DNA of 5,095 nucleotides from an uncultured Bacteroidales bacterium (GCA_910578275.1 CAJTPR010000002.1:283683-288777); one strand, 5' to 3'. Numbered from the stretch's first letter, positions 1 through 5,095 are shown. Notes: a model not told the origin generated them from the sequence alone. Numbers and translations: made by a program.

Positions 1-2
1 GG

Positions 3-464
3 ATGATCGGCACGATTCGCGAAAGTGTCGGTAGCGTATTTTCGGGTATCAAGGAAACAATAGGCGGGATGATCGGCACGATTCGCGAAAGTGTCGGTAG
101 CGTATTTTCGGGTATCAAGGAGACGATAGGCGGGATGATCGGCACGATTCGCGAAAGTGTCGGTAGCGTATTTTCGGGTGCCAAGGAAACGATAGGAGGA
201 GTGGTCGGCACGATTCGTGAAAGTATCGGTAGCGTATTTTCGGGTATCAAGGAGACGATAGGCGGGGTGACCGGCACGATTCGCGAGACTATCGGCAACG
301 TGTTTTCGGGTGTCAAGGAAACGATAGGCGGGGTGATCGGCACGATTCGCGAGCGCATCGGCAGCGTGTTTTCGGGTATCAAGGAAACGATAGGCGGCGT
401 ATGGAACGGGCTCAAAGAAACCGTAGGAGGTCTTTTCAGCGGGGCGAAAGAGATGTTTTCCGGG
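3..464 (+). repeat. 66-bp tandem repeats in the tape measure gene
   Basis: Six in-frame 66-bp units start at 3, 69, 135, 201, 267 and 333, and a diverged seventh covers 399-464. Units 1 and 2 differ at only two bases, both in the codons for Glu-Thr near the end and both silent. Unit 3 is nearly as close. Units 4 to 6 carry more changes, such as VV, VT or VI in place of MI at the start. The two bases before the first unit match the end of the Gly codon that closes each repeat, so the array probably continues upstream. The gradient from near-identical to diverged units suggests expansion at the 5' side. Confidence 0.95.
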
Positions 465-998
465 ATTTTCGGAAAGAAAAACGGGAATCGTGCGGCCCGA
501 CCGGGGCTTCGTTCGGAAACGCAAACGAAAGCCGGGAAGCAGGCACTCGATGATTCGACGGCACAGAAGGTGGTCACAGGGCAGGAAACGGAATCCGCTT
601 TTCATTCCGACATGCAAGAAAGGGGATTGGAAATGAGCATGGATCCCACGTTTGGACCGTCGCTCATGTCGAGGCAAACGGAATGGATGGATTCCCGATC
701 CGGAATGCAAAAGGCAAAAGCGAATCCCGTGAACGGAAAAATGGCTGTCATGGCCGCGGCCATGATGATGAACCTTGATGCAGGATGGGCGCAGTCGCCG
801 GACAAGGTTGCCATGACCGAACCTGAGCCGTTGCGGTCGGCCGCCGTGGAACAGGTGGTGCCCGGAAAGCCGGCCGGCCGGCAGTTTGCCAAATTTTGCG
901 ACAAGGTGGAAATCATCCTGCCGCAGGGAACGCCGGAAGAACATGTGGACATTTTGTTGAACGAACTGATGAGGAGGATAAACGATGCCGTGGAATAA
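3..998 (+). CDS. Tape measure protein, C-terminal part (5' end outside window)
   Basis: This is the last 331 residues of a phage-type tape measure protein, which sets tail tube length and is held inside the tube above the baseplate hub. The reading frame is open at the left edge, so the true start lies upstream. Residues 1-132 are six 22-residue repeats and 133-154 a degenerate seventh. Each unit is two related 11-residue halves, GTIRESVGSVF and SGIKETIGGMI; 11-residue repeats with regularly spaced aromatic residues are known in tape measure proteins. Residues about 155-240 form a polar linker. Residues 247-257 are Met/Ala-rich (MAVMAAAMMMN). The last 34 residues, from FCDKVEII (298-305) onward, look like a compact conserved tail, probably the hub-contacting end (inference). 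The position directly upstream of baseplate genes supports the call. The stop overlaps the next gene by 14 bp. Confidence 0.85.
   Translation: MIGTIRESVGSVFSGIKETIGGMIGTIRESVGSVFSGIKETIGGMIGTIRESVGSVFSGAKETIGGVVGTIRESIGSVFSGIKETIGGVTGTIRETIGNVFSGVKETIGGVIGTIRERIGSVFSGIKETIGGVWNGLKETVGGLFSGAKEMFSGIFGKKNGNRAARPGLRSETQTKAGKQALDDSTAQKVVTGQETESAFHSDMQERGLEMSMDPTFGPSLMSRQTEWMDSRSGMQKAKANPVNGKMAVMAAAMMMNLDAGWAQSPDKVAMTEPEPLRSAAVEQVVPGKPAGRQFAKFCDKVEIILPQGTPEEHVDILLNELMRRINDAVE
972..977 (+). promoter_or_regulatory. Canonical Shine-Dalgarno site for the DUF6046-like gene
   Basis: AGGAGG lies 7 bases before the ATG at 985, inside the tape measure coding sequence where it encodes Arg-Arg. It supports the 985 start. 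Such a perfect anti-16S match stands out here, because the other genes in this cluster have A-rich or weak upstream regions, as is common in Bacteroidetes. Confidence 0.6.
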
Positions 999-1575
999 TC
1001 CGGAGAAACCCGCAAGGATCACATTCGATATCCGACGCCTGCTGGAAAGCGTGAGCGGTTGCAAAGGACTTGATTTCCCGATGGCCTGGGCGGGGAAGGA
1101 CGCGCACAAGGGTACGGAACTGGCCGACAACGGTACGGTATTGCGCAAGAAGGACCTGATGGGCGGCTATTATTTCATGCCCGTAACCTTTCTGTCCGGC
1201 GGCAGGAAATACGAGATAGACTGCGCCATGGTCAGCTTGCGGTTAAGGAAAAGCGTGGTGCGGACCCCCTTGTCGGGGAAGGGCGGGACGGTAAAGGAAA
1301 TGGTGGGCACGCAAGACATGGAAGTTTCCGTTACCGGCTGCCTGACGGGAGAACGTGGCCGGTGGCCCGAGGAGAGGATCAACGACCTGAGGCGGCTGTT
1401 CGAGGTGAACGACGCTGTGTCGCTCAAGTGCGCCCTGACCGACTGTTTCTTCGATGCGGAAGACAAGGTGGTGATCACCGGCATGGATTTTCCGCAGGGC
1501 GGACAGGTGGAAGACGTGGTTCCGGTGCGCATCGAATGTGTCCAGGACAAGGTGTTTGAGCTAAATATGGATTAA
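985..1575 (+). CDS. DUF6046-like phage tail/baseplate protein
   Basis: This 196-residue protein sits between the tape measure and hub genes, the place taken by gpN in Mu or by a LysM tube-adaptor protein in many contractile tails. I recognise it as resembling the DUF6046 family of Bacteroidetes phages. The supporting features are a FMPVTF strand (64-69), a central block running from VVRTPLSGKGGTVKE (91-105) to DMEVSVTG (111-118), a WPEE turn (127-130) and a late VVITGMDFPQGG (162-173). A soluble, beta-rich protein is expected; there is no signal peptide or membrane segment. Its likely role is linking the end of the tail tube to the hub (inference from position). The start at 985 is backed by AGGAGG and by the 14-bp overlap with the previous gene. 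The stop is followed by only two bases before the next ATG. The coding call is very secure; the family name is less so. Confidence 0.72.
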   Translation: MPWNNPEKPARITFDIRRLLESVSGCKGLDFPMAWAGKDAHKGTELADNGTVLRKKDLMGGYYFMPVTFLSGGRKYEIDCAMVSLRLRKSVVRTPLSGKGGTVKEMVGTQDMEVSVTGCLTGERGRWPEERINDLRRLFEVNDAVSLKCALTDCFFDAEDKVVITGMDFPQGGQVEDVVPVRIECVQDKVFELNMD

Positions 1576-1577
1576 AG

Positions 1578-2333
1578 ATGTTTGTGTTGCAGAGCCAAAT
1601 CAGCATAGGCGCGTACCGGTTCACGCGCATCGTGGAAGTGGAGGTGATGCGGAGCGTGCATCATCTTTCCGCCACCGCCCGCCTGCAGATGCCTGTCAGT
1701 TCGGTGATCAAGGGAGAGGGCGAGGTGCTGGGCCAGGAAGAGACGGCCCGGGCGGTGAACATCGGCGACCCGGTGGAGATCCGTCTCGGCTATGGCCGGG
1801 AGAACCACCTCGAGTTCAAGGGCTATGTGCGCCGGATAAACCGTTCCACGCCTTTGGAAATCGAATGCGAGGACGAGTTTTACCAGACACGCTCCCAGGA
1901 AGTGAGTTTTTCGGGCCAGACCGTGAAAATCGCCGAACTGTTGAATGATTGCGGGCTTTCGGTGGGAGAAGCCGCCGATCGGGAAGTGCGCAATTTCGTG
2001 GTGGACAAGCAGCCGGTAAGCGAGGTGCTGCGGCGACTGGCGGTCGAATGCGGGTTGGAAGTCTTCTTCGACCTGGACGGCAAGGTGCATGCGGTGGTGC
2101 CCGGGTCGCGGCAGGCCGGTACGGTGAAGTACGTCCTGCACAGGAACGTGATAGATGCGGATTCCTCGGAAATCACCGCTTTCCTGCAGCCCTATGCCGA
2201 ACCCTGCATGGTAGCCGGAATCACCGACGAGAACTACCCCGAGCGCGACGGGAAATTCCTTGTCGAGGCCGTCAGGACCACGTTCGGCAAAAACGGGGCG
2301 CGGCGCAGGATAAGCCTCGGGAAAAAAATCTGA
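1578..2333 (+). CDS. Baseplate hub protein, gpD/gp27-like (short form)
   Basis: This 251-residue protein looks like the tail hub that forms a trimeric ring between tube and spike (P2 gpD, Mu gp44 and T4 gp27 families). Visible hallmarks are an N-terminal beta-rich part with RLQMP (35-39), then DPVEIRLGYG (64-73), FKGYVRRI (80-87), the PLEIECEDEFY segment (92-102) typical of Bacteroidetes hubs, a helical KIAELLNDCGL stretch (117-127), and a closing DGKFLVEAVRTTFG segment (224-237) followed by RRRISLGKKI at the C-terminus. That ending looks natural, so the protein is probably complete, although P2 and Mu hubs are well above 350 residues. The ATG at 1578 follows the previous stop by two bases, which suggests coupled translation. 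The spike gene follows directly, the usual order for hub and spike. Confidence 0.8.
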   Translation: MFVLQSQISIGAYRFTRIVEVEVMRSVHHLSATARLQMPVSSVIKGEGEVLGQEETARAVNIGDPVEIRLGYGRENHLEFKGYVRRINRSTPLEIECEDEFYQTRSQEVSFSGQTVKIAELLNDCGLSVGEAADREVRNFVVDKQPVSEVLRRLAVECGLEVFFDLDGKVHAVVPGSRQAGTVKYVLHRNVIDADSSEITAFLQPYAEPCMVAGITDENYPERDGKFLVEAVRTTFGKNGARRRISLGKKI

Positions 2334-2352
2334 AACTAAAAAAACATAAGAT

Positions 2353-3045
2353 ATGGAAAGTGTATTCAAATTCTGGAAGAACATGGAGAAGAAAACCGGC
2401 CAGCTGATACCCATGCAGGTTTTTCCTGCGGTGGTGAAGGAAGTGGACAAGGAACGGCGCACCTGCACCGTGCGCGTGAACGACAACGTGGATTTCTACG
2501 ATGTGCGGCTTTATGCGGTGACCGACAAGGAACTGAAAGGTTTCTGCCTGCTTCCGGCCGTGGACAGCCAGGTGCTCGTGGCCAGGATTGCCAACGGCAA
2601 CGAGCTTTATGTATGCTCGTTCAGCGTGGTGGAAAAGGTACTGGGTACGATAGGCGACAAGGTGGAAATCGCTGTCGATAAAGAATCGCTGTCGTATAAG
2701 TGCGACAAGACCGAGGCGACCATAAAATCAAACGACATACAGGTCAAGACGGAAAAGGTCATCTTTGGCGTGTCGGACAGCCAAGTGACGGTAAAGGCGG
2801 ATCAAGTGGTGTTTAACGATGGGGAAAAAGGCGGTTTGATCAACATCGAAAAACTGGCAGCCTATATTGACGGCATTGTGGAAAAATTCAATGGCCATAC
2901 GCACACCTTTGCTAGTGGGGCCATTGAGGTTGAGGGATCGTCTACTAAACAGGCCAACGTGGCAGATATAAAATCTCTGGCTCCGGATTCCAAGGTGAAA
3001 AAGGTAGAATTAAAGGATTACGAAGACGCCAACGTTAAACACTGA
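2353..3045 (+). CDS. Baseplate spike protein, gpV-like, with HxH tip motif
   Basis: This 230-residue protein fits the central membrane-piercing spike (P2 gpV and Mu gp45 type), a trimer below the hub. Residues about 20-95 look like the N-terminal OB-fold: FPAVVKEVDKERRTCTVRV (24-42), then a LLPAVDSQVLVARI strand pair (66-79) and GNELYVCSFS. Residues about 97-157 alternate short hydrophobic and charged strands (VEIAVDKE, ATIKSND, VTVKADQVVFND), as in an intertwined beta-helix. An amphipathic segment (163-179) leads to GHTHTF, giving an HxH pair at H182 and H184; in gpV-type spikes this motif binds a metal ion near the tip. A 46-residue polar tail follows. ATGs at codons 11 and 21 are alternative starts; 2353 is preferred because it has an A-rich leader. 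GC drops within the gene, from about 57% to about 47%. Confidence 0.84.
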   Translation: MESVFKFWKNMEKKTGQLIPMQVFPAVVKEVDKERRTCTVRVNDNVDFYDVRLYAVTDKELKGFCLLPAVDSQVLVARIANGNELYVCSFSVVEKVLGTIGDKVEIAVDKESLSYKCDKTEATIKSNDIQVKTEKVIFGVSDSQVTVKADQVVFNDGEKGGLINIEKLAAYIDGIVEKFNGHTHTFASGAIEVEGSSTKQANVADIKSLAPDSKVKKVELKDYEDANVKH

Positions 3046-3051
3046 TACGCC

Positions 3052-3345
3052 ATGACAGACATAAGACATACCGAAAAGGGCGACCTCGACTTGAGTACGG
3101 GCGACCTCCGCTATGCGACCTCCGACTATCAGCATCAGAAAGACCTCCTGCTTTCGGGAAAGGGACACTACAAGGAATACCCCGCCTTGGGCGTGGGCAT
3201 CGAAGACTACCGCAACGAGACCGATCCGGAGGAACTGTTGCGCGCCATACGCCAGGAATTCGCCGCCGACGGCATGAAGGTGAGCAAGGTGGCGGTGGCC
3301 GCCGACGGAAACATAGAAACAGACGCATATTATGAAAACAGTTAA
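3052..3345 (+). CDS. gpW/gp25-like baseplate wedge protein (sheath initiator)
   Basis: This 97-residue protein matches the small gpW/gp25 family, which seats the first sheath ring on the wedge. It has the common opening of these proteins in Bacteroidetes, with DLDLSTGDLRYATSDYQHQ (11-29), then a KDLLLSGKGHYKEYPALGVGI segment split over 30-50, which gives a Pro-x-x-Gly-Val-Gly core at 44-49. A helical ELLRAIRQEFAADG (61-74) and a final strand with VAVAADGNI follow. The Glu-Pro-Arg motif that marks T4 gp25 and its close relatives is not seen, so this is a divergent branch. Position after the spike gene is the same as in P2 (V then W) and Mu (45 then 46). It starts 6 bases after the spike stop, and its last 14 bases overlap the following LysM gene. 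Confidence 0.8.
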   Translation: MTDIRHTEKGDLDLSTGDLRYATSDYQHQKDLLLSGKGHYKEYPALGVGIEDYRNETDPEELLRAIRQEFAADGMKVSKVAVAADGNIETDAYYENS

Positions 3346-3637
3346 AGTACAACCCAACCAGAACGTCTTCGACCTGGCCGTGCAGCACTACGGAAACGTG
3401 GAGGCCGTGGATGAGATCCTGCTCCTCAATCCGGAGATAGGAAACGACCCGTTGGCGCTCAAGAACCTGGGCGTCGACACGGCCAAAGACAGGACATTCC
3501 GCCTGGATGCGGCGGTGAAGCCCGGCTCGACCCTGCGGATAGACGAGACGAGCACGTTGACGGAGACAAGGAACCTCAAGAAAATAACAAATGAAGTGAC
3601 AACCTATCAAACAGAAAAATCATGGCAAGGAAAATAA
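3332..3637 (+). CDS. LysM-like tail protein (gpX-like)
   Basis: This 101-residue protein has a LysM-like fold signature: VKVQPNQNVFDLAVQHYG (4-21), a helix VEAVDEILLLN ending at Asn33, and a closing strand KPGSTLRI (63-70). Compared with a normal LysM there is an insertion of about 22 residues (around 41-62) before the closing strand. The last 30 residues are polar with no clear motif. Single-LysM proteins of this kind occur in contractile tails (P2 gpX, injection-system adaptor proteins), where they bind tail components or sometimes peptidoglycan. Which applies here cannot be told. The ATG at 3332 lies inside the gp25-like gene (14-bp overlap), and the 3' end overlaps the J-like gene by 16 bp. 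There is no signal peptide. Confidence 0.74.
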   Translation: MKTVKVQPNQNVFDLAVQHYGNVEAVDEILLLNPEIGNDPLALKNLGVDTAKDRTFRLDAAVKPGSTLRIDETSTLTETRNLKKITNEVTTYQTEKSWQGK

Positions 3638-4485
3638 AGGAAATAAAGAACGACATAGTGCGGGAGGTGAACAAGAACCTGCCGGCCTTGAAAACGGAAA
3701 GCGGCACCTCGGAGTGGGGGCTTTGGGCGCATATCTTCGCCACGGTGCAGCATTCGTTCGAGTTCGTGTTCGACCTTTTCCGCAAGGAAATGGACGAACT
3801 CACCGAAAAGATAACACCGGGCACGCTCCGATGGTATGCGGAGATGGCACGCCGTTTCCAGAACGGCGACACGCTGGTCTTTGACGAAAAGACCGCCATG
3901 CTCCACTATCCGAAGGAAGACGAATCCAAACGGATCATCGCGGCGGTGGCCGTCATGGAGGGAAGGGACGACGACGGCCGAAGCTGCCTGTTCATCAAGG
4001 TGGCCAAGAAAGAGAAGTACACGGAAAAGATACAGGCGCTCGGCGACAAAGAAAGGTACAACTTTGAACGCTACATGGAGGCGGTGAAGTTTGCCGGCGT
4101 GCAGATAAAGGTGAGTTCCACCAACGCCGACCGTATCCTCTATGAACTCTCCGTTTACCATGATCCGGCCGTATTCAAGGAGAGCATCGAGGCTGACATA
4201 AGGACGGTCTTGGATCGTTTCAGGAGCGAGATCGATTTCAACGGAGTCCTCTACCGTCAGAAATTCATCGATGCCGTCATGGGGGTGAACGGCGTGGTGA
4301 CCTGCACCTTGGACAGGTTCATGCAGCATTGTGCGGCGGATGAAGAAGGCTTCTGGCAAGAAATCGGTACCCATACCGAACTGAAAGCCGGTTACTTCGA
4401 CTATGCGGACGAAAACGGGGCGGAGAGCCTTGTCCACATGTATTCCATCAACCAACTGATAAACGACAACCGCCATGAACATTGA
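3622..4485 (+). CDS. Baseplate J-like wedge protein (gpJ/gp47-like)
   Basis: This 287-residue protein is probably the main wedge component that forms the ring around the hub (P2 gpJ, Mu gp47 and T4 gp6 relatives); P2 gpJ is of similar size. The N-terminus is helical, with EWGLWAHIFATVQHSFEFVF (31-50). Next comes TPGTLRWYAEMARRFQNGD (65-83), a segment I associate with the Bacteroidetes branch of the family. Residues 154-182 (AVKFAGVQIKVSSTNADR, then ILYELSVYHDP) and 206-226 (FNGVLYRQKFIDAVMGVNGVV) match the usual end of J-like proteins, where a helix is followed by a Gly-Val turn and strand. It follows gpW/gp25- and LysM-type genes and precedes a gpI-like gene, keeping the W-J-I order of P2 apart from the LysM insertion. 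The ATG at 3622 overlaps the previous gene by 16 bp and has an A-rich upstream region. It is soluble, with no membrane segments. Confidence 0.76.
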   Translation: MARKIKEIKNDIVREVNKNLPALKTESGTSEWGLWAHIFATVQHSFEFVFDLFRKEMDELTEKITPGTLRWYAEMARRFQNGDTLVFDEKTAMLHYPKEDESKRIIAAVAVMEGRDDDGRSCLFIKVAKKEKYTEKIQALGDKERYNFERYMEAVKFAGVQIKVSSTNADRILYELSVYHDPAVFKESIEADIRTVLDRFRSEIDFNGVLYRQKFIDAVMGVNGVVTCTLDRFMQHCAADEEGFWQEIGTHTELKAGYFDYADENGAESLVHMYSINQLINDNRHEH

Positions 4486-4954
4486 CATACGTAACCTCGT
4501 CTTTCAACTCACCCCGCCGCACAAGCGGCTTCCTCTCCGCAACGCCTGGCTCGGGGCATTGGCCAGACCCTTTGTCGATCTGTGGGACTCGTTTGAATCC
4601 TGGCGGGACAATACCCGCATGATGGTGAACGTGAACAGTCAGAAAATGGTCTTGGAAGGCTATCTGCGAAAAAAATACGAGCGGGACATATCCATCAAGC
4701 TCGAGGAATATGACGACAGGCTGCTGGAGGTATCCAAGAACCCGGATGAGGGGGAGGAATCCATGCCGGAATTTTTCCCTAAAGGGGATCAAGCCCTCAA
4801 ACCGGAAATTTCCCTGCAGGGTGAGCTCCGGGAACGATTCGAGGATGTGGACCTGATTGTCCATATCCCGGCCGACCTCGACGAAAACCTCATTTCGACC
4901 GAAATCGAAAGATACAAACAGGCGCAAGTGAAATATAAGATACGGAAAGACTAA
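4475..4954 (+). CDS. gpI-like tail/baseplate protein
   Basis: This 159-residue protein takes the place of P2 gpI or Mu gp48, which connects the wedge to tail fibres. The N-terminus has LPLRNAWLGALARPFVDLWD (19-38) and ESWRDNTRMMVNVNSQKMVLE in a continuous helical stretch (41-61). It continues with GYLRKKYERDISIKL (62-76), which resembles the helix-strand start of gpI-like proteins. An acidic, low-order middle (about 85-125) leads to DLIVHIPADLDENLI (126-140) and IERYKQAQVKYKI (144-156), a VhIP and YKxAxxxY pattern I recall from this Bacteroidetes family. The family assignment is moderate and leans on gene order. The ATG overlaps the J-like gene by 11 bp. This is the last gene of the tight overlap chain: a hairpin begins 9 bases after its stop. 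Confidence 0.66.
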   Translation: MNIDIRNLVFQLTPPHKRLPLRNAWLGALARPFVDLWDSFESWRDNTRMMVNVNSQKMVLEGYLRKKYERDISIKLEEYDDRLLEVSKNPDEGEESMPEFFPKGDQALKPEISLQGELRERFEDVDLIVHIPADLDENLISTEIERYKQAQVKYKIRKD

Positions 4955-4963
4955 GGAATCGAG

Positions 4964-5005
4964 TGCCGTGCCGGATCAAGCCGGCAGGCTTGGTCCGACA
5001 CGGCA
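4964..5005 (+). terminator. Strong 19-bp inverted repeat, possible terminator or RNA-processing hairpin
   Basis: The arms 4964-4982 and 4987-5005 pair over 19 positions with one C/A mismatch and one G-U wobble, around a GGCA loop. The outer seven pairs are perfect (TGCCGTG with CACGGCA). The hairpin begins 9 bases after the stop of the gpI-like gene, where a terminator is expected. No T-run follows the stem directly; the nearest is TTTT at 5019-5022, so termination by the classical mechanism is doubtful. The structure is certain from the sequence; the function is inferred. Confidence 0.5.
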
Positions 5006-5016
5006 GGAACGAGGTG

Positions 5017-5030
5017 TCTTTTGCAAAAGA
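5017..5030. repeat. 14-bp perfect palindrome in the intergenic gap
   Basis: TCTTTTGCAAAAGA reads the same on both strands. It lies 11 bases after the long hairpin and 42 bases before the next start codon, a plausible spot for a dimeric regulator or for a weak second hairpin. It has no loop, so as RNA it would form only a short stem. No function can be assigned. Confidence 0.6.
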
Positions 5031-5040
5031 AATCCATATA

Positions 5041-5072
5041 AAACAAACAACAAACAAAAAACCAAAGAAAAG
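5041..5072 (+). promoter_or_regulatory. A-rich, T-free leader acting as initiation region of next gene
   Basis: The 32 bases before the ATG at 5073 contain no T and are almost all A with scattered C and a few G. No good AGGAGG match is present. Unstructured A-rich leaders drive translation initiation in Bacteroidetes, so this likely makes the next gene well translated. This supports 5073 as the start. Confidence 0.5.
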
Positions 5073-5095
5073 ATGAAAGAGCATTTTCAAGATTA
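5073..5095 (+). CDS. Start of next gene (3' part outside window)
   Basis: Only seven complete codons are visible, reading MKEHFQD. The call rests on the A-rich leader just before the ATG, the same direction as all other genes, and the clear gap with a hairpin behind it. In Mu and P2 the gene after the gpI-type protein encodes a tail fibre or receptor-binding protein, so this is the first guess. The residues seen are too few to test it. Confidence 0.5.

Noticed and set aside
3..398. Possible CRISPR-like array because of regular repeats
   Set aside because: Units abut with no spacers, keep one open frame, and encode a helical repeat.
869..882. 14-bp GC-only palindrome GCCGGCCGGCCGGC in the tape measure gene
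   Set aside because: It is a simple run of alternating CC and GG within Lys-Pro-Ala-Gly-Arg codons; chance explains it and no partner site is seen.
1949..2407. 152-codon plus-strand frame overlapping hub and spike genes
   Set aside because: It is Arg/Gly-rich with no recognisable motif, lies in a different frame from two well supported genes, and would break the hub-spike order.
1572..2486. 304-codon open frame on the minus strand opposite the hub gene
   Set aside because: It mirrors a gene with clear hub motifs, is in the wrong direction for the operon, and its product is rich in His, Pro and Arg as expected from reading G/C-ending codons backwards.
3035..3610. 191-codon minus-strand frame opposite the gp25-like and LysM genes
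   Set aside because: Its product is Arg/Pro-rich and low in order, and two motif-bearing overlapping genes occupy the other strand.
3607..4488. 293-codon open frame on the minus strand opposite the J-like gene
   Set aside because: It spans almost exactly the J-like gene, whose family motifs and overlaps with neighbours are convincing. The antisense frame is open because of codon bias.
5019..5048. Bacteroides-type promoter before the next gene
   Set aside because: A TTTG is present at 5020-5023, but no TAnnTTTG element follows at the right distance; TATAAAAC near 5037 matches only the TA.
4890..5090. Minus-strand 66-codon frame starting with a signal-peptide-like stretch
   Set aside because: The hydrophobic run (Phe, Leu, Val) is simply the A/C-rich leader read backwards. 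The frame overlaps both the gpI-like gene end and the next gene start, and it runs through the hairpin.
1..5095. tRNA, rRNA or insertion sequence
   Set aside because: Coding genes fill the window apart from the last gap, which has no cloverleaf, no transposase frame and no terminal inverted repeats around a gene.

Overview
This window is a tail-baseplate gene cluster of a contractile-tailed (myovirus-type) element, read entirely from the + strand. The protein families look like the Bacteroidetes versions of the Mu/P2 baseplate set: a DUF6046-like protein, a short gpD-like hub, a gp25-like protein with a YQHQ motif, and a LysM protein. Shine-Dalgarno sites are mostly weak and leaders are A-rich, which also points to the Bacteroidetes. 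Estimated GC is in the mid-50s percent in most genes, which fits a Bacteroidales host such as Alistipes, Parabacteroides or Bacteroides. The genus is an inference. No integrase, transposase, capsid or lysis gene is in view, so a prophage, a free phage, a tailocin and a phage-derived injection system all remain possible; a prophage is the simplest reading.

Layout: (1) 3-998, the C-terminal part of a tape measure protein, opening inside an array of near-identical 66-bp repeats; (2) 985-1575, a DUF6046-like tail protein; (3) 1578-2333, a short gpD/gp27-like hub; (4) 2353-3045, a gpV-like spike with an HxH metal-site motif; (5) 3052-3345, a gpW/gp25-like sheath initiator; (6) 3332-3637, a LysM/gpX-like protein; (7) 3622-4485, a baseplate J-like protein; (8) 4475-4954, a gpI-like tail protein; (9) 4955-5072, a non-coding gap with a strong hairpin, a 14-bp palindrome and an A-rich leader; (10) 5073 to the end, the first codons of the next gene.

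The genes would work as one assembly line. The tape measure sets tail tube length and rests on the hub. The hub, spike and DUF6046-like/LysM proteins form the central plug. The gp25-, gpJ- and gpI-like proteins form the wedge that surrounds the hub and carries the fibres. Gene ends overlap by 11 to 16 bp or lie within 19 bp, so the eight genes are probably one translationally coupled operon. The hairpin after the gpI-like gene marks the change to the next module, where fibre or receptor-binding genes are expected by analogy with Mu and P2.

The most notable points are the recent expansion of a double-hendecad repeat in the tape measure gene, a GC drop of about ten points inside the spike gene, the placement of a LysM gene between the gp25- and gpJ-like genes, and the hairpin-plus-palindrome gap. 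I did not find evidence of a wholly new system.
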